From positions 186,001-250,000 of the forward strand of contig NZ_BMRB01000001.1 of NCBI RefSeq assembly GCF_014648415.1: DNA of 64,000 bases, given 5' to 3'. The notes under the pieces were generated by a model, which was given only the letters and a program-made list of their open reading frames with translations, was not told the origin of the DNA and made no database searches. Made by a program: the position numbers and the translations under genes. Each line of letters starts with the position of its first letter. Positions within the stretch are counted from its first letter, which is position 1. This DNA comes from Actinokineospora fastidiosa. GTDB lineage: Bacteria; Actinomycetota; Actinomycetes; Mycobacteriales; Pseudonocardiaceae. Positions 55,596-64,000 of this stretch are shown here, piece by piece.

Positions 55596-56833
55596 CGTCC
55601 TTCGCCTGCCGGTTCCCGGTCGCCGGTGACGACCGCGTGGAGGGCCCCGTCGGCGACCCGTACGCGCAGAAGCGTGCCTTCCGGAGCGTCCTCGAGTGAG
55701 CGGAGAACCCGGGCGGTGCCGTCGGCATCGGTGAACTGGACCACCGCATACCCCCGGTCAAGAGTGGCGGCTGGCCCCAAGGTCGTCAAGCGCGCCCGGG
55801 TCGCGCACAGCGCGGTCGTCTCCGCGCTCACCCGACCGAGGACGGCGCGGCGGGCCCGTCCGACCAGTGCCTGGACGGCGTCGGCGTGCCGGTCGAGCGG
55901 GGTCAGCGGGTCGGCCAGCACCGGCCTGCTGCGCAGCGAGTCCAGCAGCCGCCGTTCGCGGTCGACCCAGCCGTGCAGCGCGCGTCGAGCACGATCGCGT
56001 AACTGGCGGACCCGGGCGGTCTCCTCGGCGACGTCGGGGACGACCCGCTTGCCCGCGTCCGTGGGCGTCGAGCAGCGGACGTCGGCGACGTGGTCGAGCA
56101 GCGGGGTGTCCGGCTCGTGCCCGATCGCGCTCAGCACCGGCGTGCGGCAGGCGGAGACGGCCCGGCACAGCGCCTCGTCGGAGAACGGCAGCAGGTCCTC
56201 GACGCTGCCCCCGCCGCGCGCGATCACGATCACGTCGACGGCCGGGTCGCGGTCGAGCGCCGACAGCGCGTCGACGATCTGCGGCACCGCCAGCGCCCCC
56301 TGCACGGCGACGTTCTCGATCCGGAACCGCACCGCGGGCCACCGCGCCCGCGCGTTCGCCAGCACGTCCCGCTCGGCGGCCGACGCCCGGCCGGTGATCA
56401 GCCCGACGCAGTTGGGCAGGAACGGCGGACGCCGCTTGCGCTCGCGCGCAAACAACCCCTCCGCCGCCAGCAACCGCCGCAGCCGCTCGATACGCGCCAG
56501 CAGCTCGCCGATGCCGACTGCGCGGATCTCTTCCGCGCGCAGGCTGATGGTGCCGCGGTTCATGAAGAACGTCGGCTTGGCGTTGACCACGACCCGCGCG
56601 CCCTCGGCGAGCGTGGGCTGCGCGCGCATCAGCGCCATGGAACACGTGACGGTCATGGACACGTCGGCGGCCGGGTCGCGCAGGGTCAGGAACGCCGTCC
56701 CGGTGCCCGGGCGCGCGGAGATCTGCGTCACCTGGCCCTCGACCCACACCGTGCCCAGCCGGTTGATCCACTCGGCGATCTTGCGGGCGACCGTGCGGAC
56801 CGGCCACGGCTCCTCGGCGGTGGGCCCGGTCAC
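55592..56833 (-). CDS. xseA: Exodeoxyribonuclease VII large subunit
   Basis: The 413-residue XseA has an N-terminal OB fold ([25 protein letters not shown]), then the catalytic region with [35 protein letters not shown] and the helical region with ALC...IGHEPDTPL. It is the catalytic subunit of exonuclease VII. Length fits the family (about 400-450). GTG 56833 overlaps the stop of the previous gene (GTGA); the next gene follows by the same overlap. Confidence 0.93.
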   Translation of the reverse strand: MTGPTAEEPWPVRTVARKIAEWINRLGTVWVEGQVTQISARPGTGTAFLTLRDPAADVSMTVTCSMALMRAQPTLAEGARVVVNAKPTFFMNRGTISLRAEEIRAVGIGELLARIERLRRLLAAEGLFARERKRRPPFLPNCVGLITGRASAAERDVLANARARWPAVRFRIENVAVQGALAVPQIVDALSALDRDPAVDVIVIARGGGSVEDLLPFSDEALCRAVSACRTPVLSAIGHEPDTPLLDHVADVRCSTPTDAGKRVVPDVAEETARVRQLRDRARRALHGWVDRERRLLDSLRSRPVLADPLTPLDRHADAVQALVGRARRAVLGRVSAETTALCATRARLTTLGPAATLDRGYAVVQFTDADGTARVLRSLEDAPEGTLLRVRVADGALHAVVTGDREPAGEGR

Positions 56834-57354
56834 GTCTGGTCGCGGACCGTCGCGATGCGACGGGTGAGCATGCCCACGAAGGACGGCCGGTTCTCGGTCC
56901 CGCGCTCGTAGGCCAGCAGCTCCTCCAGCTCGGCGACGCTGAACGACCGCAGCCGCGCGCGCAGCTGCGGCAGGGACAGCTCGTCGTAGTTCTCCACCGA
57001 GGCGGGCGGGCCCGTCGGGGTGTCCGCGATGGCGTGCTCCTCGGCGCTCCACGGGTCCTCGACCCGGTCGAACGCGGTGCGCGGCGCGTCGTCTTCGTCG
57101 TCGATGTCGTCGATGTCCTCGTCGAAGGTCGCCCACTCCGGGGTCTCCTCGGCCGGGCGCAGCGCGGCCAGCGCCTCGTCGCCCTTGATCGCCAGCTCGG
57201 TGACCTGCTGCTGCAGCCGCATGGACACCTGCAGCGCCTGGCTGACCACGGTGACCGGCAGCCCGGCCAGCGTCGTGGGCAGGTCGCGGGCGCGCTCCAC
57301 GGCCGTCATGGCCAGCCCGGCCGCGACGCGCAAGGGCAGGGGGAGGCTCTTCAT
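56830..57354 (-). CDS. Conserved protein, possible lipid-droplet-associated type
   Basis: The 174-residue protein has a mildly hydrophobic N-terminal half ([35 protein letters not shown]), an acidic loop ([13 protein letters not shown]) and a C-terminal segment [26 protein letters not shown], matching the actinobacterial family upstream of xseA that is annotated as lipid-droplet-associated. It starts at ATG 57354 and its stop overlaps the xseA start (GTGA). It heads the xseA-orf-xseB operon, divergent from ispH. Confidence 0.75.
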   Translation of the reverse strand: MKSLPLPLRVAAGLAMTAVERARDLPTTLAGLPVTVVSQALQVSMRLQQQVTELAIKGDEALAALRPAEETPEWATFDEDIDDIDDEDDAPRTAFDRVEDPWSAEEHAIADTPTGPPASVENYDELSLPQLRARLRSFSVAELEELLAYERGTENRPSFVGMLTRRIATVRDQT

Positions 57355-57418
57355 GCTCCTAGCCTGCCTGAGCCGGGCGCGCCTGCCCAGACCGGGGCGG
57401 GCCTCTACCCTGGATGAC

Positions 57419-58387
57419 ATGACTGCTGTGAACCCGACGTCGGGCAAGCGCGTGCTTCTGGCGAAGCCGCGCGGCTACTGCGCGGGTGTGGACCGGGCCG
57501 TGGAGACCGTCGAGAAGGCGCTGGAGACCTACGGACCGCCGGTCTACGTGCGCAAGGAGATCGTGCACAACAAGCACGTGGTGGAGACGCTGCGCGAGCG
57601 CGGCGCGATCTTCGTCGACCAGACCGACGAGGTGCCCGAGGGCGCGCTGGTCGTCTTCTCCGCGCACGGGGTCTCCCCCGCGGTCCACCAGGAGGCCGCC
57701 GAGCGCAACCTGCGCACGATCGACGCGACGTGCCCGCTGGTGACGAAGGTCCACAACGAGGCCCGCCGCTACGCCAAACAGGACTACGACATCCTCCTCA
57801 TCGGCCACGAGGGCCACGAGGAGGTCGAGGGCACGGCGGGCGAGGCGCCCGAGCACGTGCAGCTCGTGGACACCGCCGAGGACGTGGACAAGGTCGTCGT
57901 GCGCGACCCGTCCAAGGTGATCTGGCTGTCGCAGACGACGCTCTCGGTGGACGAGACCATGGAGCGGGTCGACCAGCTCAAGGCGCGGTTCCCGAACCTG
58001 CTGGCCCCGCCGAGCGACGACATCTGCTACGCCACCCAGAACCGCCAGGTCGCGGTGAAGACGATGGCCCCGGAGTGCGACCTCGTGCTGGTCGTCGGCT
58101 CGACGAACTCGTCGAACTCCAAGCGCCTGGTCGAGGTGGCGCTGCAGGCGGGGGCGAAGGCGTCCTACCTGATCGACTTCGCGCACGAGGCGCAGGAGTC
58201 GTGGCTGGACGGGGTGGAGACCGTCGGCGTCACCAGCGGCGCGTCGGTGCCGGACAACCTCGTGATGGACCTGCTGGCCTGGCTGGCCGAGCGCGGGTAC
58301 GCCGACGTGCACGAGGTGACGACGGCCAACGAGAAGATCATGTTCTCGCTGCCGCCCGAGCTGCGGCGCAGCCTCAAGACCGGCTGA
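57419..58387 (+). CDS. ispH: 4-hydroxy-3-methylbut-2-enyl diphosphate reductase
   Basis: IspH carries out the last step of the MEP isoprenoid pathway, yielding IPP and DMAPP. The 322-residue iron-sulphur enzyme keeps the three cluster Cys ([11 protein letters not shown] with Cys21; [23 protein letters not shown]) and the catalytic Glu in the [11 protein letters not shown] region. ATG 57419 gives the usual short N-terminus before [12 protein letters not shown]. It is divergent from the xseA operon and ends one base from the next gene on the opposite strand. Confidence 0.95.
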   Translation: MTAVNPTSGKRVLLAKPRGYCAGVDRAVETVEKALETYGPPVYVRKEIVHNKHVVETLRERGAIFVDQTDEVPEGALVVFSAHGVSPAVHQEAAERNLRTIDATCPLVTKVHNEARRYAKQDYDILLIGHEGHEEVEGTAGEAPEHVQLVDTAEDVDKVVVRDPSKVIWLSQTTLSVDETMERVDQLKARFPNLLAPPSDDICYATQNRQVAVKTMAPECDLVLVVGSTNSSNSKRLVEVALQAGAKASYLIDFAHEAQESWLDGVETVGVTSGASVPDNLVMDLLAWLAERGYADVHEVTTANEKIMFSLPPELRRSLKTG

Positions 58388-58999
58388 TCAGCGCTCCGGC
58401 CGGGGCTTGCGCGGCTTGCGCTCCGCGTCGCGGGCGCGCTCCTCGCGCGACCCGGCCGGGCGCGACCGCGCGGGCGCGTCCTCGCGCGGGCGGCGCGGCT
58501 TGTCCTCGGTCCGCTTCGGCCGCTTCTCGACGGCCTTGGCCTCGGGATCGCGCTGCAGGAAGAACCGGCCGATCCCGATCGCCAGCACGACCCCGGTGGT
58601 GATGCCCATCGTGGGGAAGTTGCTGGTCAGCGGCAGCGCCACGTTGAACAGCATGCCCTTGAGCCCGCCACCGCCGCCGGGGCCGAACAGGGCGAGCGCG
58701 GGCACCGAGACCACCGCGAACACCAGCGGCGGCTGCACGATGGGCCCGAAGAGGTTGCGCCTGCGCACCAGGCAGATCGCGGCCACGCAGCCGCCGACGT
58801 AGGCGCCCTGGAAGATCTGCCCCAGACTGCCCTTGACCTGCATGTCGATGACGGCGGCGACCGCCGTCAGCCCGACGGCCAGCAGCACAGCGCCCCACCA
58901 CGGCAGTCCTCGCGAGCGGCCCAGGATCGGCCGTTCGTCCCACCCGGGCTCGGCGCGGTCTTCGTCAAGATCGCCGCGGCGATCGCGAGTGGCTGTCAC
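58388..58999 (-). CDS. Four-helix membrane protein with basic tail (DUF6542-like)
   Basis: The 203-residue protein has an acidic, charged N-terminus (RDRRGDLDEDRAEPGWDE), four predicted helices (about 33-54, 64-80, 90-108 and 128-148) and a strongly basic C-terminus (EKRPKRTEDKPRRPREDAPARS). It resembles the DUF6542 family encoded beside ispH in other actinobacteria; that family name is from memory. GTG 58999 is used. Its 3' end abuts the ispH stop on the opposite strand. Function unknown. Confidence 0.7.
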   Translation of the reverse strand: MTATRDRRGDLDEDRAEPGWDERPILGRSRGLPWWGAVLLAVGLTAVAAVIDMQVKGSLGQIFQGAYVGGCVAAICLVRRRNLFGPIVQPPLVFAVVSVPALALFGPGGGGGLKGMLFNVALPLTSNFPTMGITTGVVLAIGIGRFFLQRDPEAKAVEKRPKRTEDKPRRPREDAPARSRPAGSREERARDAERKPRKPRPER

Positions 59000-59085
59000 G
59001 GCCGTACACGTTAGCCGTTCGGCGGACCCGCCCGGCGGCCGTTCTCCAAACCCGGCACCCATGCTCACCAGGCGTGTGAGTGCGG

Positions 59086-60051
59086 TCACCCGTCATGGTG
59101 TACAGGTGTGCCCTGGACGGGCGAGTCCCCGTTGACGGCGATCTCGTCGGCCTGCCGGAGCGCGGGCAGCGGGGTGGGGTTCGCGGTGGACTCGCTCAGC
59201 GGCAGCACGGCAGCGCGGAACTGCTCCAGCGCCTCCAGCTCGCGCCGACGGGCGGAGACGAAGCGCTGCAGGTGCGTGCTGGACAGGTTGAGCGCGTCGA
59301 TGGCGCCCCCGGCCGCCCGGTGCGCGGCGGCGGCCCCGGCCCGCACGGCGGCGACGTCCTCGACGATGACGCGCTCGGTGGCCGCGAACAGCGCGGCCGC
59401 GGCGACCACGCCGAACCCGGTCGGCCCGCACAGGAACACCCTGCGGTCGAGGAGCCAGCGCAGCAGCTCCGGGTCGGTGTCGAGGGCGGCGACGACGGCG
59501 GCGTCGGACGGCACGAACATCACCGTGCCGTAGATCGCGTCGGCCCAGCGCTGGTAGTTCTTGCCCGCCAGCTCCGCGGCGCGGGAGCGGATGTGGCGCA
59601 CGTGGACGCGCAGGGCGTCCAGCCGCTCCTCGGCGTCGTCGGTCTCCACCGCCTCGGCCCAGCAGGCCAGGCTCGCCTTCGCGTCGACCGGCACGCGCCT
59701 GCCGTCGCCGACGAGCAGCAGCAGGTCGGGCCGGGCCGCGCCGCCGCCCGCCACGTCGGTCTGGACCTCGAAGTGCAGGCCCTCGCGCAGGCCGAGCGCG
59801 CGGGCCGTCTCGACCAGCACCCGCTCGCCCAGCTCGCCGCGGCCGCTGATGGAGGCGAACGCCACCTCGTAGCGGCGCAGGGCTGCCTGGTGGGCGTCCG
59901 AGCGGGCGCGCTCGGACGCGACCTCGGCGCGCGCGGCGTCGACGCGGCGGTTGCTGTCGGCGTAGAGCCGCAGGAACAGCGCCACGGCGGCGGCGAGCAG
60001 GAGCGCGAGGACGGCGGTCAGGGTGCCCAGGACGGCGGTCACGGCGATCAT
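59086..60051 (-). CDS. rmuC: DNA recombination protein RmuC family
   Basis: The 321-residue protein has an N-terminal membrane helix (VLGTLTAVLALLLAAAVALFL), a short coiled coil (residues 35-60) and a RmuC nuclease-like domain with LREGLHFEVQTD, RPDLLLLVGDGRRVPVDAKASLACW (the PD-(D/E)xK-like D...D-x-K) and IYGTVMFVPSDAAV. It is shorter than the E. coli protein (475 residues) because the coiled coil is reduced. RmuC suppresses inversions at short repeats. ATG 60051 is used. Confidence 0.85.
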   Translation of the reverse strand: MIAVTAVLGTLTAVLALLLAAAVALFLRLYADSNRRVDAARAEVASERARSDAHQAALRRYEVAFASISGRGELGERVLVETARALGLREGLHFEVQTDVAGGGAARPDLLLLVGDGRRVPVDAKASLACWAEAVETDDAEERLDALRVHVRHIRSRAAELAGKNYQRWADAIYGTVMFVPSDAAVVAALDTDPELLRWLLDRRVFLCGPTGFGVVAAAALFAATERVIVEDVAAVRAGAAAAHRAAGGAIDALNLSSTHLQRFVSARRRELEALEQFRAAVLPLSESTANPTPLPALRQADEIAVNGDSPVQGTPVHHDG

Positions 60052-60141
60052 TGTCCCCGACCGGGCCCGGGAATCCGGCGAACGCGCGTTCGACGGCGTG
60101 CCTCCCCCGATCGGGCGGTCGATCGCCCTACCGTGTCGACC

Positions 60142-61290
60142 ATGCGGCTCCTGCACACCTCCGACTGGCACGTGGGCCGCACCTTCCACGGTCGCGACCT
60201 GCTCGCCGAGCAGGAGTCGGTGCTGGGCGGGCTGGCCGACCTGGTCGTCGACGAGCGCGTGGACGCCGTGGTCGTCTCCGGCGACCTGTACGACCGCGCG
60301 GTCCCCTCGGCCGAGGCGGTGGCGGTGTGCGGGCGGGTCCTGCGGCGGATCGCCGACGCGGGCGCGCGCATCGTGATCACCCCGGGCAACCACGACTCCG
60401 CGCCCCGGCTGGGCGCCTTCGCCGCGTTCACCCCGGCGGGCGGGCTGCACCTGCTCACGTCGATGACCGACCTGCACCGGCCGGTGGTCATGGCCGACCG
60501 GCACGGCCCGGTCGCGCTGTACGGCATCCCGTACCTGGAGCCCGACCCGGCCAGGGCCGTGTTCGGCGACCCGGAGCTGAAGGGCCACTCCGGCGTGCTG
60601 GGCGAGGCGATGCGCCGGATCAGGGCGGACCTGGCCGATCAGCCGGAGGGCACCCGCTCGGTGGTGCTGGCGCACGCGTTCGTCGTCGGCGGCGAGGCCT
60701 GCGACTCCGAGCGCACGATCGCCGTCGGCGGCGTGCCGCACGTGCCCGGGAAGCTGTTCGACGGCGTCGACTACGCCGCACTCGGCCACCTGCACGGCCC
60801 GCAGACGCTCGCCGAGCACCTGCGCTACTCCGGCAGCCCGCTGGCGTACTCGTTCTCCGAGGCGCGGCACCGCAAGTCGGTGTGGCTGGTCGAGCTGGAC
60901 CAGGGCGGACTGGCCGGGGTGGAGCGGCGCGAGCTGCCCGTGCCGCGCCCGCTGGCCACGCTGCGCGGCGAGCTGGCCGAGCTGCTGGACGACCCCGCGC
61001 ACGAAGCCGTGGTCAACCACTTCCTGTCCGTCGAGCTGACCGATCCCGCCCGCCCGCTGGACGCCATGCGGCGGCTGCAGAAGCGGTTCCCGCACGCGGT
61101 GCACATGGAGTGGCGCCCGGTCGGCCGGATCGAGGCGCCCCGCAAGTACAGCGAGGCCGTGCGCGGGCGCGACGACGAGGCCGTGTCGTGCTGCTTCGTC
61201 GAGGCCGTCCGGGGCACCGAGGCCACGCCGTCCGAGCGGGCGCTGCTGCGCTCGGCGCTGGCGGAGGTGGCCGGGAAGGAGCGCGAGTGA
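60142..61290 (+). CDS. sbcD: Exonuclease SbcD, MRE11-type nuclease subunit
   Basis: The 382-residue metallophosphoesterase has the five nuclease motifs: DWH (MRLLHTSDWHVG), GDLYDR, GNHDS, HAFVVGG and GHLHGP. The capping domain follows. With SbcC it forms the MRN/SbcCD complex that cuts DNA hairpins and blocked ends. ATG 60142 is the family start. Its TGA overlaps the sbcC GTG (GTGA), so the two subunits are coupled. Confidence 0.95.
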   Translation: MRLLHTSDWHVGRTFHGRDLLAEQESVLGGLADLVVDERVDAVVVSGDLYDRAVPSAEAVAVCGRVLRRIADAGARIVITPGNHDSAPRLGAFAAFTPAGGLHLLTSMTDLHRPVVMADRHGPVALYGIPYLEPDPARAVFGDPELKGHSGVLGEAMRRIRADLADQPEGTRSVVLAHAFVVGGEACDSERTIAVGGVPHVPGKLFDGVDYAALGHLHGPQTLAEHLRYSGSPLAYSFSEARHRKSVWLVELDQGGLAGVERRELPVPRPLATLRGELAELLDDPAHEAVVNHFLSVELTDPARPLDAMRRLQKRFPHAVHMEWRPVGRIEAPRKYSEAVRGRDDEAVSCCFVEAVRGTEATPSERALLRSALAEVAGKERE

Positions 61291-64000
61291 GGCTGCACCG
61301 GCTGGAGCTGGCGGCGTTCGGGCCGTACCCGGGCCGCGAGGTCGTCGACTTCGACGTGCTCGCCGCCGAGGGCCTGTTCCTGCTGCACGGCGACACCGGC
61401 GCGGGCAAGACGTCGCTGCTGGACGCGGTGTCGTTCGCCCTGTTCGGCAGCGTGCCGGGGGTGCGCGACCAGGCCAAGCAGCTGCGCTGCGACAACGCGC
61501 CCGAGACCGTGCACACCGAGGTGTCGCTGGAGCTGACCGTGCGCGGCAGGCGCTTCCGCGTCGCGCACAGCCCGGAGTACGCGCGGCCCAAGCGGCGCGG
61601 AACCGGCTTCACCAAGCAGCAGGCGACGGCCTCGCTGACCTGGCTCGACGGCACGGGCGAGCCGCTGACCCGCATCGATGAGGTAGGGCGGACCGTCCAG
61701 CACCTGCTGGGGATGACCAAGGAGCAGTTCTTCCAGGTCGTGCTGCTGCCGCAGGGCGAGTTCGCGCGGTTCCTGCGGTCGGACACCGCCGAGCGCGAGA
61801 AGCTGCTGGAGCGGCTGTTCGGCACCGAGCACTTCAAGCGGGTCGAGGACTGGTTCTCCGCCAAGCGCAAGGAGTCGCGGGCCAGGGTCGAGCGGGCGCG
61901 CGTGCTGGCCGACCAGCTCGCGGGCCGGGTCGCCCAGGTCGTGGCCGCCGAGCCGCCAGCGGAACCGGACGAGGCGTGGCTGGCCGCCGTGGTGTCCACT
62001 GTGGAGTCCGAAGCCGCGGCGACGGCGGCCGGGCAGGCCGCCGCGGCGCGGGAGCGGGCCAGGGCCGAGGCCGCGCTGGCCGACGGCCGCGCGCTGGCCG
62101 ACCGGGTGCGCCGGGTGCGGCGGGCCCAGCAGGAACTGGCCGAGGTGGCCGCGCAGGCCGACGACCGGGCGGCGTGGGCCGACGAGCTGGGCGCGGCCCG
62201 GCGCGCGGCGGGCGTGGTCGCCGCGGTGGACACCCTGCGGGCCGTGGAGCGCCAGGCGGAGGCCGCCGCCGAGTCCGAGCGCCACCGTGTGCGGGAGGCG
62301 GTCGCGCTGGGCTGGACGGAGGCCGACCCGCCCCGCGCCGCGGCCAACGCGCTGCGCGAGGAGGCGGGCGAGCTGGCCGGTCTGGTCGCCGAGGCCGAGC
62401 GCCAGCGCGACGACGAGGCCCGCCTCGCCGAACTGGACACCCGACTGTCCCGGACCGACTGGGACGCCCTGGGCGCCGAGGCCGACACGCTGACCGTCGC
62501 CGTCGCCGAGGCCCGCGACGCCGTGGCGGACGCCGCCCGCGCCGCGGCCACTGTGGACGGCCTGCGGGCCGCAGCCGAGTCCGCGGCGACCGCCGTGCGC
62601 CACGCCGCCGAGCTGCCCGCCGCCGAACGCGCGCTCGCCGAGGCCGTCGAGGCGCACGCCGCCGCGGTGGACGCTCACCAGGACGCGCGCGACCGCCTGC
62701 TGGACGTGCGCCAGCGGCGGCTGGCCGGGATGGCCGCCGAGCTGGCCGCGATGCTGGACGGCCCGTGCCCGGTCTGCGGCTCGCTCGACCACCCCGCGCC
62801 CGCGGCCGCCGCGGACGCCGTCTCCGCCGCCGACGAGGAACGCGCGCAGGAGGCCGAGCAGCGCGCGCTGCGGCTGCGCGACCGCGCGGCGGACGCGCTG
62901 CGCCAGGCCCGCGGCGCGGTGGAGACCCTGCGCGACCGGCTCGCCGGGTGGGACGATCCCGTCACCGCCCATCAGAGCGCGAAGCAGGCGTGTGAGGCGG
63001 CCGAGCGGCTGGCCCGGCTGCACCCGGCCCGGGTCGCCGAGCTGGCGGCGCTGGAGCGCAAGGTCGAGGACGTGGGCAGGCGGCAGGCCCGGCTGGCCAA
63101 GGACGTGGCGTCGTGGCAGGCCGAGCGCGCCGAGGTCGCCGCCCGGGTCGCCGAGCGGGCGGTCCGGCTGGCGGCGGCCCGGGGCGCGTTCGCCTCGGTC
63201 GCCGAGCGGCGGACCCGGCTGCTGGAGCTGGGCGCGGCGCTCGACGCCGTCGCCGACGCCCGGGCGTTCACCGCGACGGTCGCCGAGCGGGTCGACGAGC
63301 AGCGGGCGGCGGTGGCCGACGCCGTGCTCCTGGCCGGGTTCGCCGACCTGCCCTCGGCCCTCGGCGCTGCCCGCGAGGACGAGATCATGGCCAAGCTGGA
63401 CACCCAGCTCGCGGACGCGCGGCTGCGCGAGTCCACCAACCAGGAGATCCTCGCCGACCCCGACCTGTGGGGCGTGGACGCCGACACGGTGGTCGACCTG
63501 CCGCCGCTGGTCGCCGCTGCGGACGCGGCGCGGGAGCGCGCCGAGGAGGCCGTGGCGGACGCGCGGGCCGCCGCGGCGCGGGCCGAGGCGCTGGCGGGCC
63601 TGACCGACCGGCTGCAGAAGGCCTGGCGCGACCTCGCGCCGCTCACCGCCGAGTTCGCCGAGCTGGACGCGCTGACCGACGTGGTGAACGGCCGGGGCCA
63701 GAACACCGCGCGCATGTCGCTGCGCGCGTACGTGCTGGCGGCCCGGCTGGAGGAGGTGGCCGTCGCCGCCACCGACCGGCTGCGCCGGATGACCCAGGGC
63801 CGCTACGCCTTCGTGCACTCCGACGAGGCGGGCGCCCGGGGCACGCGCGGCGGCCTCGGCCTGGACGTGCTGGACGACTTCACCGGGCGCGTGCGCTCGT
63901 CGAAGACGCTCTCCGGCGGCGAGTCGTTCGTCGCGTCGCTGGCGCTGGCCCTCGGCCTGGCCGACGTGGTGGCCGCCGAGACCGGCGGCGCCGTGCTGGA
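61287..64000 (+). CDS. sbcC: Exonuclease SbcC, RAD50-type ATPase (partial, runs off the window)
   Basis: The visible 904 codons start at GTG 61287 and show Walker A GDTGAGKTS (residue 34-42), long Ala/Arg/Glu-rich coiled coils, the zinc hook CPVCG (Cys494 and Cys497) that dimerises SbcC, a second coiled coil and the ABC signature LSGGE (residue 875-879). The Walker B motif and C-terminus lie beyond base 64000. It is the ATPase partner of SbcD. Confidence 0.95.
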   Translation, partial: MRLHRLELAAFGPYPGREVVDFDVLAAEGLFLLHGDTGAGKTSLLDAVSFALFGSVPGVRDQAKQLRCDNAPETVHTEVSLELTVRGRRFRVAHSPEYARPKRRGTGFTKQQATASLTWLDGTGEPLTRIDEVGRTVQHLLGMTKEQFFQVVLLPQGEFARFLRSDTAEREKLLERLFGTEHFKRVEDWFSAKRKESRARVERARVLADQLAGRVAQVVAAEPPAEPDEAWLAAVVSTVESEAAATAAGQAAAARERARAEAALADGRALADRVRRVRRAQQELAEVAAQADDRAAWADELGAARRAAGVVAAVDTLRAVERQAEAAAESERHRVREAVALGWTEADPPRAAANALREEAGELAGLVAEAERQRDDEARLAELDTRLSRTDWDALGAEADTLTVAVAEARDAVADAARAAATVDGLRAAAESAATAVRHAAELPAAERALAEAVEAHAAAVDAHQDARDRLLDVRQRRLAGMAAELAAMLDGPCPVCGSLDHPAPAAAADAVSAADEERAQEAEQRALRLRDRAADALRQARGAVETLRDRLAGWDDPVTAHQSAKQACEAAERLARLHPARVAELAALERKVEDVGRRQARLAKDVASWQAERAEVAARVAERAVRLAAARGAFASVAERRTRLLELGAALDAVADARAFTATVAERVDEQRAAVADAVLLAGFADLPSALGAAREDEIMAKLDTQLADARLRESTNQEILADPDLWGVDADTVVDLPPLVAAADAARERAEEAVADARAAAARAEALAGLTDRLQKAWRDLAPLTAEFAELDALTDVVNGRGQNTARMSLRAYVLAARLEEVAVAATDRLRRMTQGRYAFVHSDEAGARGTRGGLGLDVLDDFTGRVRSSKTLSGGESFVASLALALGLADVVAAETGGAVL

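Noticed and set aside
60825-63818. 997-codon leftward frame inside sbcC
   Set aside because: Antisense to sbcC, whose P-loop, zinc hook and signature motif are all in the forward frame.

Overview
The window is about 72% G+C chromosomal DNA from an actinomycete. Evidence: a mycothiol-pathway gene (mshB), ribosome-mediated Trp attenuation in front of trpS, a DtxR/IdeR-type iron box, many GTG starts, and 4-bp GTGA/ATGA overlaps between genes. The gene order resembles the mycobacterial dapE-dapD, fdxC-dapC, mshB, lpqW-typA and fum-glpX-xseBA-ispH-ychF neighbourhoods, and the gene set would suit a member of the Pseudonocardiales; that placement is inference. No rRNA, tRNA, prophage, insertion sequence or CRISPR array was seen. 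The last gene (sbcC) runs off the right edge.

Left part (1-13.2 kb): a frameshifted tandem-duplicated small gene and two overlapping LOG-family genes; divergent dapE/dapD; a CHAD gene; a three-gene accessory cassette (Fe/2-oxoglutarate oxygenase, SAM methyltransferase, eukaryote-like carnitine acyltransferase) behind a palindromic operator; then dapC-fdxA, a GNAT enzyme, two uncharacterised genes and mshB. 13.2-23.7 kb: an oligopeptide ABC operon (oppA-B-C-D-F) bounded by a strong terminator, then lpqW and typA.

Middle (23.7-39.4 kb): a 51-aa Cys-rich gene under a probable iron box; a trp leader peptide with terminator before trpS; an unusual array of eleven 15-bp palindromes alternating 24/29 bp, filling the gap to a convergent mutT-like gene; a two-component system divergent from a LolA-like/ABC-export operon whose permease is preceded by coupled truncated copies of its own 5' end; a thiamine transport operon (thiB-P-Q) under a TPP riboswitch; a PCD-family dehydratase; a Tat-exported PhoX-like protein; an HTH/Clp-N protein with twin operators next to a broken doc toxin gene; and ychF.

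Right part (39.4-64 kb): a large secreted S8 protease with a strong terminator; ada-alkA convergent with an ATP-dependent DNA ligase; a lipoprotein; a MocR-type regulator divergent from a DMT exporter; fumC; a ferredoxin reductase; an L,D-transpeptidase and a catalytic-domain-less paralogue; glpX; a DUF4245-like protein; the xseA-xseB operon; ispH; a membrane protein; rmuC; and sbcD-sbcC. Core metabolism (lysine/DAP, TCA cycle, gluconeogenesis, MEP pathway) and DNA repair dominate; the accessory novelties are the oxygenase/methyltransferase/acyltransferase cassette, the palindrome array and the permease-leader ORFs.
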